Source of the DNA: Verrucomicrobiia bacterium | GTDB lineage: Bacteria > Verrucomicrobiota > Verrucomicrobiia > Limisphaerales > JAEYXS01 | Reading direction: 5' to 3' | DNA: 64,000 bases | Assembly (NCBI GenBank): GCA_036405135.1 | Contig: DASWYF010000022.1 | Coordinates: forward strand, 305,429-369,428 | Notes under the pieces: model-generated | What the model saw: the letters and a program-made list of their open reading frames with translations, nothing else | What the model was told of the DNA's origin: nothing | Database searches by the model: none | Shown here: one piece after another, positions 54,093 to 60,876 of the stretch | How the letters are laid out: every line of letters begins with the position of its first letter | Numbering within the stretch: position 1 is the stretch's first letter | Made by a program: the position numbers and the translations under genes

Positions 54093-54112
54093 GTATGGCA
54101 TTGATGCCATAC
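54093..54112. promoter_or_regulatory. 20-bp perfect palindrome before the second vapBC (candidate operator)
   Basis: GTATGGCAT (54093-54101), TG, ATGCCATAC (54104-54112). It lies between a possible -35 TTGCAG (54087-54092) and -10 TACTTT (54110-54115), 11 bases before the vapB start. This position fits an autorepressor site; binding is inferred. Confidence 0.6.
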
Positions 54113-54122
54113 TTTATATGGT

Positions 54123-54380
54123 ATGAAGATGACCATGCATATTGATGATCAGTTGCTGACCCGGGTCATGAAAGCGTTTGGGACCGATAGTAAAACACGG
54201 GCGGTAGACTTGGCTCTGAGAGAGATCGACCGGCGCTCCCGTTTGGTGAAGCTGGCTTCAGCCGGATTGGGCTTGGCTGCGGATGAATTGAAGGATGCGA
54301 TCAATCCTGCCTATGACCTCGACGAGATGAGAAAGCGTGAAACCCCTGTAAGCTATGGCCGCAAATCCCGTTCTCGTTGA
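54123..54380 (+). CDS. vapB: VapB-type antitoxin (second module)
   Basis: 85 aa. MKMTMHIDDQLLTRVMKAFG followed by KTRAVDLALREIDRRSRL is the DUF2191/VapB ribbon-helix-helix layout. The C-terminal acidic region holds DLDEMRKRE. It overlaps the following PIN toxin by 26 bases. A palindrome lies just upstream, probably its binding site. Sequence differs clearly from the vapB at 20348, so the two modules are not recent copies. Confidence 0.85.
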   Translation: MKMTMHIDDQLLTRVMKAFGTDSKTRAVDLALREIDRRSRLVKLASAGLGLAADELKDAINPAYDLDEMRKRETPVSYGRKSRSR

Positions 54381-54753
54381 CAGTAGTTACTATATCAAAC
54401 TGTTACGGGCGAAGCGTGACCCGCTCAAAGAACTCGCTCCTCTGGCAGCGGACCGGGATCTGGCGGTATGCGGGATCATCCGTTGCGAAGTAGGTCGGGC
54501 ACTGCTGCACCCAAATACGCTCAAGAAGTTCCAGAGTTTTTGGGATGTGATGGTGAATGTGCCCACGGACAATGCGCTGTGGCAGGAAGCCGAAGACCTG
54601 CTTTGGTCCTTGGATCGGAAGGGCGTGTTGCTGCCGGTGACAGATGTGGTCATCGCCTGCTGTGCCAAGCGCATTAATGCAGTGGTGCTGACGCATGACA
54701 ATCATTTCAAGTCCATTCCTGGTTTGCGCTCGGTTGACCAGATTGATCTGTAA
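54355..54753 (+). CDS. vapC: VapC-type PIN-domain toxin (second module)
   Basis: 132 aa. Acidic PIN residues: Asp9 in VLVDSSYYIKLL, Glu in IIRCEVGRAL (about 45), Asp in PVTDVVIACCAKR (about 100) and Asp in LTHDNHFKSIPG (about 117), so all four positions are intact, unlike the module at 20550. The start ATG lies inside vapB, giving a 26-base overlap. Likely RNase toxin held by VapB. Confidence 0.88.
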   Translation: MAANPVLVDSSYYIKLLRAKRDPLKELAPLAADRDLAVCGIIRCEVGRALLHPNTLKKFQSFWDVMVNVPTDNALWQEAEDLLWSLDRKGVLLPVTDVVIACCAKRINAVVLTHDNHFKSIPGLRSVDQIDL

Positions 54754-54831
54754 GAGCATCTGGTCAGGTGCGCTTACCAGTTGAGTTTGGTTGTGAGTGA
54801 TATGATTAGAGTCCATTTTGTTCCTACCCGT

Positions 54832-56076
54832 ATGAAAGCATTTGCCCGCATCTTTTCTGCTCTGGCTCTCACAGCCGGTCTTTTCACATTTAACGCATCG
54901 GCGGCTGAGCCATTGTTGGAGAAGGTGGATATCTTCGAAGCAGGGAAGGATGGCTATGCTCTCTATCGTATCCCGGGCATGGTGGTGACAAAGAAGGGAA
55001 CGGTGCTCGCCTACTGTGAAGCGCGTCGCACAGGCAAGAGTGACTGGGATACCATCGACATCGTGATGCGCCGGAGCACCGATGGCGGCAAAACGTGGGA
55101 CGCCATGCGGAAGATTGCCGATGTTCCCGGACCGAAAACCAAGAACCCCGTGGCACTCGCGCAAAAGCTGGGGAACACGAACGATGTGACCTATAACAAC
55201 GCGACGGCCATCGTGGACAAGGACGGCTCCGTTCATTTCGTTTTTTGCCTGGAGTATTGCTGGGCATTCTACATGAACAGCAAGGATGAAGGCGTTACTT
55301 GGTCTGCACCTATCGAGATCACGTCAGCCTTTGACAAGTTCCGTCCTGAGTATGACTGGAAAGTGCTGGCGGCGGGACCAGCCCATGGCATCCAGTTGAA
55401 AAACGGTCGTTTGGTCGTGCCGGTTTGGTTATCCACGGGTGAGGGTGGTCATGCTCATCGGCCCTCGGCAGTTTCGGTGGTCTATAGTGATGACAAAGGC
55501 AAAACCTGGCATCGCGGAGACATGGTGGTGGCGCATCCGGAATTGAAGAATCCTAGTGAGACTATCGTGGTCGAGCTGGCCGATGGACGGACAATGCTGA
55601 ACATTCGCAGCGAATCGAAAGAACATCGCCGTGCGGTATCCTTCAGCAAGGATGGGGCGACCAAATGGAGCAAAGTTCAGTTCGAGGAGGCTTTGCTGGA
55701 GCCCGTTTGCATGGCCAGCATCATCCGGGTTTCTGATGAAAAGACGGGCGGCAAAAACCGTTTAGCGTTTGCAAACCCGGATAATTTGACCCGGAAAGAC
55801 GGCAAAGAGAAACCGGAGATGTCCCGTGATCGCATCAATCTGGCCGTCAAATTATCCTATGATGAGGGCAAGACTTGGGCTGTGAACAAGCGTCTGGAAG
55901 AGGGTTTCAGCGGTTACAGTGACCTCGCGATGGCGAAGGATGGAACCATCCTGTGCTTCTACGAACGAGGCTCCACGGATGAGAAAAGCAGCACCAAGAC
56001 AGGCCGGTTGACGGTCGCCCGGTTCAATCTGGAATGGCTTTCAGACGGGAAAGACACCTTCAAAGGCAAGAAATAG
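54832..56076 (+). CDS. Secreted exo-alpha-sialidase (GH33-type)
   Basis: 414 aa from the ATG at 54832, which opens a signal peptide (MKAFARIFSALALTAGLFTF). The RIP-type sialidase motif is YRIPGMVVTKKGTVLAYCEAR (Arg of the catalytic triad). Asp boxes: RRSTDGGKTW, SKDEGVTW, SDDKGKTW, SYDEGKTW. Further conserved parts: YNNATAIVDKDG, GPAHGIQLKNGRLVVPVWL (usual site of the catalytic Glu region), NIRSESKEHRRAVSFSKDG and a terminal LAMAKDGTILCFYERG. Family members cleave terminal sialic acids or related sugars outside the cell. Whether sialic acid is the real substrate is open. Monocistronic as far as seen. Confidence 0.88.
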   Translation: MKAFARIFSALALTAGLFTFNASAAEPLLEKVDIFEAGKDGYALYRIPGMVVTKKGTVLAYCEARRTGKSDWDTIDIVMRRSTDGGKTWDAMRKIADVPGPKTKNPVALAQKLGNTNDVTYNNATAIVDKDGSVHFVFCLEYCWAFYMNSKDEGVTWSAPIEITSAFDKFRPEYDWKVLAAGPAHGIQLKNGRLVVPVWLSTGEGGHAHRPSAVSVVYSDDKGKTWHRGDMVVAHPELKNPSETIVVELADGRTMLNIRSESKEHRRAVSFSKDGATKWSKVQFEEALLEPVCMASIIRVSDEKTGGKNRLAFANPDNLTRKDGKEKPEMSRDRINLAVKLSYDEGKTWAVNKRLEEGFSGYSDLAMAKDGTILCFYERGSTDEKSSTKTGRLTVARFNLEWLSDGKDTFKGKK

Positions 56077-56159
56077 GCGGTTCCACCAAGCGCAGTAAAA
56101 TTGCAAGTTACTGATTTTTCTGCGTGCGTTGGAGGCATCTGCTTTTTATTGTCTAGGAA

Positions 56160-57482
56160 ATGACCATCTGGATTCTCGTCATCGCATGTCTTGCCATGGG
56201 AGGCACCATCGGCCACACGGCCGGTGCATTACGTGTCTCAATTGCTACGTTGGGAACTTGGATCGCCTATCTGCTGGCATGGCCGATCGGGGACAAGCTC
56301 AGGCCCATGACGATGGGTTTTTTTGACACGCCGACAACGCTGCTCATCATGCCGCCGGTGTTGGTCTTTTTCGGTTTGGTGGCTGTCATTTTTTCCCTGG
56401 CGCAAGGCGTTCATCTGAAAATATATCTCTACTACAAGTACAAAACCACTGAGGAAAAGTTTAGCCTATGGGAGCGGATGAACAACCGGGTGGGTATCTG
56501 TGTGGGCCTGATCAAAGGGGGGCTATGGGTTGGTATATTGCTTGGTTTCATCTATTCGGTCGGTTACCCGATCATGCTGTCAGAACCGAACGACCGGGCG
56601 CCTTTCCTTTACAAGACAGCGGCGAAACTCCGGAATGACCTTCAAGAATCCGGTTTTGAAAAACTGGGTGCTGCTATGCAGCGTGCGCCGGAGAGGTATT
56701 ATCAGGCTTCTGATATCATCGGCTATATGTACCAGAATCCGCAGTTGCAAAGCCGCATGATGCATTACCCGCTTTTCCTCAGTCTTTCCGGTACGCCTGA
56801 GTTCGTTAAACTTCTGGCCGGACCGGAAACTCGGCAGATTTTGGAGAGCAAGGCGCCGATCACCACTTGGTTCAACACCAACTCGATGAAGTTGTTGAAG
56901 AACACATTTATCCAGTCCCAGTTGAAGCAGGTAGATACGGCGGATCTTTTGGAATTTGCCAAGACTGGAAAGTCGGCAAAATACGACAGCGAGATGGTGA
57001 TCGGGGTATGGGTCATCAACTTGGCTCCCACGATCAATGCCGTGAAGCAAAACCATGCACAGGTGACTCCGCAGCAACTGTTGATATTGAAAAACCTCAT
57101 GGCCAAGAATATCGATGATCTGGTTTTGGTGAACACGCCAGACGGCCAGATGTTCCTGCGTGGTACGAAGGTGGATTTCAGCCAGATGCGTGGGTTGGTG
57201 CAGGCTCGCTGGACTCCGAAGCCGCCCCCGCCTCAAACGGACGGATGGCAGCCGCCGGCTCCAAACGCACCGGACACCGGTCCCTCGGCCGCCCCCTCAG
57301 TGTCTGATATCACGCAGATGCCACTTATGGCCAGCGGTCGCTGGACCAGAAATGAGAATGATGTAGCGGTCAGCCTCAAGAAAGATGATGCGGAGGCGAC
57401 GGGCACTTTGACGGTATTGAACGAAGATAATATTTCAGTGAAGATCAACGAAGGAACGTTGGTCTTCTCCCGCTATCGTTGA
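56160..57482 (+). CDS. CvpA-like multi-helix membrane protein
   Basis: 440 aa. N-terminal half with four hydrophobic segments: ILVIACLAMGGTIGHTAGAL, VSIATLGTWIAYLLAWPIG, LLIMPPVLVFFGLVAVIFSL and VGICVGLIKGGLWVGILLGFIY. The layout with GxxxGxxKG in the last helix resembles the CvpA family. The rest is soluble, with a Pro-rich linker (PPPPQTDGWQPPAPNAPDTG) and a small C-terminal beta domain (ATGTLTVLNEDNISVKINEG). Starts 83 bases after the sialidase and ends in a terminator. CvpA-like assignment is tentative. Confidence 0.6.
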   Translation: MTIWILVIACLAMGGTIGHTAGALRVSIATLGTWIAYLLAWPIGDKLRPMTMGFFDTPTTLLIMPPVLVFFGLVAVIFSLAQGVHLKIYLYYKYKTTEEKFSLWERMNNRVGICVGLIKGGLWVGILLGFIYSVGYPIMLSEPNDRAPFLYKTAAKLRNDLQESGFEKLGAAMQRAPERYYQASDIIGYMYQNPQLQSRMMHYPLFLSLSGTPEFVKLLAGPETRQILESKAPITTWFNTNSMKLLKNTFIQSQLKQVDTADLLEFAKTGKSAKYDSEMVIGVWVINLAPTINAVKQNHAQVTPQQLLILKNLMAKNIDDLVLVNTPDGQMFLRGTKVDFSQMRGLVQARWTPKPPPPQTDGWQPPAPNAPDTGPSAAPSVSDITQMPLMASGRWTRNENDVAVSLKKDDAEATGTLTVLNEDNISVKINEGTLVFSRYR

Positions 57483-57505
57483 TGGTGATTTCAGATATGA
57501 ATAAA

Positions 57506-57540
57506 GAAAAAGGGCCGAGTGATGAACTCGGCCCTTTTCA
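57506..57540. terminator. Bidirectional Rho-independent terminator
   Basis: AAAAGGGCCGAGT (57508-57520) and ACTCGGCCCTTTT (57526-57538) form a 13-bp stem with loop GATGA. A/T runs on both sides suit the convergent genes ending at 57482 and 57555. Confidence 0.85.
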
Positions 57541-57554
57541 TTTTGGAAGATCGA

Positions 57555-58001
57555 TTACTTCTTCTCGAAATTCACCGGTTGTGTGGTGACAGAAGGAGTG
57601 AACAGATTCTCGGGAGCCGGACCTTGATTGGTTTGCGCCACTCTGGTTTCGGCCAATGGATTGTCATTCACCGTGGTGGCAACATCAGCCGAGGGAGAGG
57701 ATAAATTGGCCGGATTGGCCATATCGTTACCGCTCTGCATCTTGCCGGACATCATCACACCCGTGACGAGAAGACCACAGACCAAAGCGCTGTAAGCCAT
57801 GACCATTGCGGGCTTCAACTGGAAGCGCTCCCACAGGCTATCCCACCAAGAAGCGGAAGCATCGGCCTGTTCAGTCTCGATGCGGTTTCGCACCTGCTGG
57901 CTGAAGCGGTCAAAGTAACCGGGAGGCGGCTGCTCGTGCTTCTTAAGGGCAAGCAATTTGCGAAGCTGCGCGAAATCGTTGTCGTTATTGGCCGGTTCCA
58001 T
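57555..58001 (-). CDS. Membrane protein downstream of an ECF sigma factor (possible anti-sigma factor)
   Basis: 148 aa. A soluble N-terminus ([30 protein letters not shown]) of about 60 residues is followed by one membrane helix ([20 protein letters not shown]) and a polar tail outside. Position (1 base after the sigma factor stop) and topology fit an anti-sigma factor. However, the zinc anti-sigma motif HxxxCxxC is missing and the only Cys lies in the helix. The PPPGYF...VRNRI pattern is one I have seen on such partners in Verrucomicrobia. Role inferred from context. Confidence 0.65.
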   Translation of the reverse strand: MEPANNDNDFAQLRKLLALKKHEQPPPGYFDRFSQQVRNRIETEQADASASWWDSLWERFQLKPAMVMAYSALVCGLLVTGVMMSGKMQSGNDMANPANLSSPSADVATTVNDNPLAETRVAQTNQGPAPENLFTPSVTTQPVNFEKK

Positions 58002-58002
58002 A

Positions 58003-58650
58003 TTATTTCAGATAATCTGAGAGGTAGGCCTGCAATTGTTGCCGGGCGTAGAACAACCGGGACCGGACCGTGCCTGTGTTGCAATCCATGATCTTTCCGA
58101 TCTCTTCATGCGACAGGCCCTGAACATCGTGCAAGGTAACTACCGTTCTATGGTCTTCTGACAGCTTCTGCATCGCCTCGTTCAATTTTTCCTGCAGCTC
58201 CGCCAAGCCTGCATCACGACGCGGTGTGTGTTGGGATACGAGTTCCACTAGCTCTTCGTCATGCTCTACCTGCTGGTCCAAGTCGTTGAGGCTGAGAAAG
58301 CTGCGATTCTTCCGGGTTTTCAGGAAGTTGATGGTCTTGTTCACCGCGATGCGATAGACCCACGTGAAGAAGCTGGAATCGCCCTTAAAATTTTTCAGGG
58401 CGCTGTACGCTTTAACGAACGTTTCTTGGGCGAGATCGTTGGCGTCCTCGTGATTAGACGTCATGTGGTAAATCGTGCCGTAGATGCGCTCCTGATATTT
58501 GCGGACCAGCCGGTCATAGGCGTCCATGTCACCGGCTTGGGATTTCTTTACCAGTTCACGATCCTCCGCCGCGGCCTCGGCTTTCGCCACATCGGCTTCT
58601 TTGGGGGTGGAGGATAAATCCATGATGTCGAAAGTGGCTGTTCCCGTCAT
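58003..58650 (-). CDS. ECF-type RNA polymerase sigma factor
   Basis: 215 aa. Region 2: [71 protein letters not shown], the standard RpoE-like segment. Region 4: [46 protein letters not shown], with the helix-turn-helix. Cytoplasmic. It directs transcription of an unknown regulon, probably including its own operon, and the membrane protein encoded one base downstream is the likely controller. No promoter consensus could be confirmed upstream. Confidence 0.93.
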   Translation of the reverse strand: MTGTATFDIMDLSSTPKEADVAKAEAAAEDRELVKKSQAGDMDAYDRLVRKYQERIYGTIYHMTSNHEDANDLAQETFVKAYSALKNFKGDSSFFTWVYRIAVNKTINFLKTRKNRSFLSLNDLDQQVEHDEELVELVSQHTPRRDAGLAELQEKLNEAMQKLSEDHRTVVTLHDVQGLSHEEIGKIMDCNTGTVRSRLFYARQQLQAYLSDYLK

Positions 58651-58667
58651 AGGCTGTTACAAGCTTA

Positions 58668-59726
58668 TTAAGCCGTAACACCCAGTCCGTTCGTTTGTTG
58701 CGCTAAAAAATCTGTCAGCGCTTGCAGGGCCTGACGTCCGGGTGTCGGCGGCAATGTCTTCAATTGCTGACGCGCTTCGAAGAGATGCTGTTCAATCACC
58801 TGTTGGGAAATCGTCAAAGAATCGTAGCGTTCGAGCAAAGTGGTGACGCCCGATTGATACTCCGGCTTCCATGCCTGCAACCAGCGTTCCAATTGCGTGC
58901 GTTCCGCCGGAGTGCACTTTTCCAGCACGGAAAGCAGGGGCAGGGTCACCTTGCCGCTGGCTAGATCGGTGCCCAATGATTTGCCCGCGCGATCTTCGGA
59001 ATCGAAGAGATCCACGCAATCATCGTAAATCTGATAAGCGGTGCCGAGGGCCATGCCATAGTCACGTAAAGCACGACGCTGGGTTGGAGTGGCATTGCTC
59101 AAGTGCGCACCGAGATCGCAGGAGAGGGCGAAGAGTTCGCCCGTCTTCATGGATAGTATCTTGAAATACTCAGCGCGTGACATGTCCAGCTTGCCCCGGC
59201 GATGCGTCTGCAAGATTTCACCGCTGCAAACGGTATTCGTGGAAGAGGACACCGCGCGGCAAACTTCCGTGGTCGGGAAGCTGGCAGCGAGTTTGAGCGC
59301 ATGGGCAAAGAGACAATCACCCAAGAGCACGGAAATCTGGTTGCCCCAATTTGCGGCCAAGGTAGGGCGCTGGCGGCGCATCTCGGCCATGTCCATGATG
59401 TCGTCATGGACCAAGGTGGCGAGGTGGATCATCTCGATGATGACCGCGACCGTCACCAGGTCTTCATTATGATGATTAGGCTGGATGGCACCACCGCTCA
59501 GAGCGACCAAGGCCGGACGCAGATGCTTGCCCTGATTGGTCAGTGCATACTTCGCGTAAGGGGCGATCTCGGCATCGAACGCCTCCACCTGCTGGCCGAG
59601 GCTGACGGTGACGGCACTGAGGAAAGGCTGTACGGGGGCGACGATCAGCCGCCAATCAGCCAAGGGCTGGGGCGGGGTCATCGTGGCCGTCAAAGGGCCA
59701 TTTGCCTTCTCGTCAGGAACCAACAT
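58668..59726 (-). CDS. Polyprenyl diphosphate synthase (all-trans type)
   Basis: 352 aa. First Asp-rich motif D108-D-I-M-D112 in HDDIMDMAEMRRQRP; the second is DDCVD (235-239) in AYQIYDDCVDLFD. GKHLRPALVALSGGA and KTGELFALSCDLGA are family signatures. It condenses isopentenyl diphosphate onto an allylic starter to build the quinone side chain; octaprenyl/heptaprenyl length cannot be told. Start at 59726 gives an extra 22-residue N-terminus (another Met at 16), so the exact start is uncertain. It precedes the sigma factor gene on the same strand by 17 bases. Confidence 0.92.
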   Translation of the reverse strand: MLVPDEKANGPLTATMTPPQPLADWRLIVAPVQPFLSAVTVSLGQQVEAFDAEIAPYAKYALTNQGKHLRPALVALSGGAIQPNHHNEDLVTVAVIIEMIHLATLVHDDIMDMAEMRRQRPTLAANWGNQISVLLGDCLFAHALKLAASFPTTEVCRAVSSSTNTVCSGEILQTHRRGKLDMSRAEYFKILSMKTGELFALSCDLGAHLSNATPTQRRALRDYGMALGTAYQIYDDCVDLFDSEDRAGKSLGTDLASGKVTLPLLSVLEKCTPAERTQLERWLQAWKPEYQSGVTTLLERYDSLTISQQVIEQHLFEARQQLKTLPPTPGRQALQALTDFLAQQTNGLGVTA

Positions 59727-60041
59727 TAGCTATCAATCTAGTTTGCCGGAAAACCAAGTCAAACCGATTGCCTCACCGTTGTTTGCTTACGATGGGGTTA
59801 ATGCGCCCTAATGCAGAGGCGTTTTGGCAAGTTTTGAGCCGAAACATAAAGTCCGTGCCGCCGGATTCTAGCCGGCAGTTAAGTGCGTCCGACGAAACAC
59901 GAGGTTTATGACGGGATGCCGATTTATCCTGTCGGACCGAAGTTTGCTCAGTTTCATTTGTCACACTGATTTACCAGTGTTAGCCCCTTTACTGCCGGCT
60001 AGAATCCGGCAGCACGTTGGGTAGTGGCGAAAACCCGGTGC
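59727..60041. other. Intergenic stretch with nested palindromic element
   Basis: No gene is visible between the divergent synthase and methyltransferase genes. The stretch is dominated by the palindromic element at 59855-60015. The part 59727-59854 shows no clear signal. Confidence 0.6.
59855..60015. repeat. Nested palindromic element
   Basis: Inverted 24-base arms at 59855-59878 and 59992-60015 differ at one position and are each palindromic in the core (GCCGG/CCGGC). Inside, GTCCGAC (59887-59893) pairs with GTCGGAC (59932-59938). The same core occurs at 24963-24985. It looks like a REP/BIME-type pair and ends 26 bases before the methyltransferase ATG. Confidence 0.65.
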
Positions 60042-60836
60042 ATGCTTTATGTTCCGCCTGTGCAACTGGATTCGGTTCAAAGCGCGGCCCAAGAACAGTT
60101 TGGGAAACAAAGTCATCGGTACGGTAAGGGACACATCCTGCAGAATGTGGACGACGTCATCGCGGCCACGCAGCAAATGCTGCTGCCGCCGGTAGCCGAT
60201 GTGCTGGATGTGGCCACGGGAGCGGGACATACCGGCCTCTATTTCGCCGGGTTGGGCCATCGCGTGACTCTGGCGGACATCGCGCAACCGATGTTGGACC
60301 GGGCCTTGGAAGCGGCGACGGAGCGCGGTTTGAAGATTACTACCCAGCAACATGCGGCGGAGAAGTTCCCTTATGCGAATGGCAGTTTCGATCTCGTGAC
60401 GTGCCGCGTGGCGCCGCATCATTTCAGTTCGCCACCGGATTTTGTGAATGAAGCCGCGCGGGTGTTGCGTCCCGGTGGTTACTTCCTGTTGATCGATGGT
60501 TCTGTGCCGGATGATGAGCCGGAAGCGGAAGCATGGTTGCATGAGGTGGAGAAGTTGCGTGATCCCAGTCATAACCGGCTGCTTTCGCCGCGTTCCTGGA
60601 CCAAGCTCTGTGTGATGGTGGGATTGAAAGTGAATTCAGCAGAGTTGAAGACGTTCAAGCAACCCGATCTCGAATGGTATTTCGAGACGGCGAACACGCC
60701 GCAGGAGAATCGGGTGGCCGTGCGCAGGCTGGTGGAGACGGCTTCGAAACATGTGCGAGAGTGTTATCGTGTGGCGATGGAAGCGGGAAAGACCGTGTGG
60801 TGGTGGCCGCGGCTGACGCTGATCGCGCAGCGGTAG
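60042..60836 (+). CDS. Class I SAM-dependent methyltransferase (UbiE/Coq5-like)
   Basis: 264 aa from ATG 60042; a GTG at 60024 in frame is the alternative but lies next to the palindromic element. Motif I is VLDVATGAGHTGLYFAGLG, followed by VTLADIAQPML (acidic residue binding the SAM ribose), EKFPYANGSFDLVTCRVAPHHF (motif II region) and RVLRPGGYFLLIDG (motif III). Residue pattern matches small-molecule methyltransferases. Divergent from a polyprenyl synthase, so a quinone role is possible, but the usual UbiE signature is not seen. It ends 40 bases before the helicase gene. Confidence 0.88.
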   Translation: MLYVPPVQLDSVQSAAQEQFGKQSHRYGKGHILQNVDDVIAATQQMLLPPVADVLDVATGAGHTGLYFAGLGHRVTLADIAQPMLDRALEAATERGLKITTQQHAAEKFPYANGSFDLVTCRVAPHHFSSPPDFVNEAARVLRPGGYFLLIDGSVPDDEPEAEAWLHEVEKLRDPSHNRLLSPRSWTKLCVMVGLKVNSAELKTFKQPDLEWYFETANTPQENRVAVRRLVETASKHVRECYRVAMEAGKTVWWWPRLTLIAQR

Positions 60837-60876
60837 TGGAGCGCGAAAACATTTTCCCCGTTTCGCTTTCGGCAGG

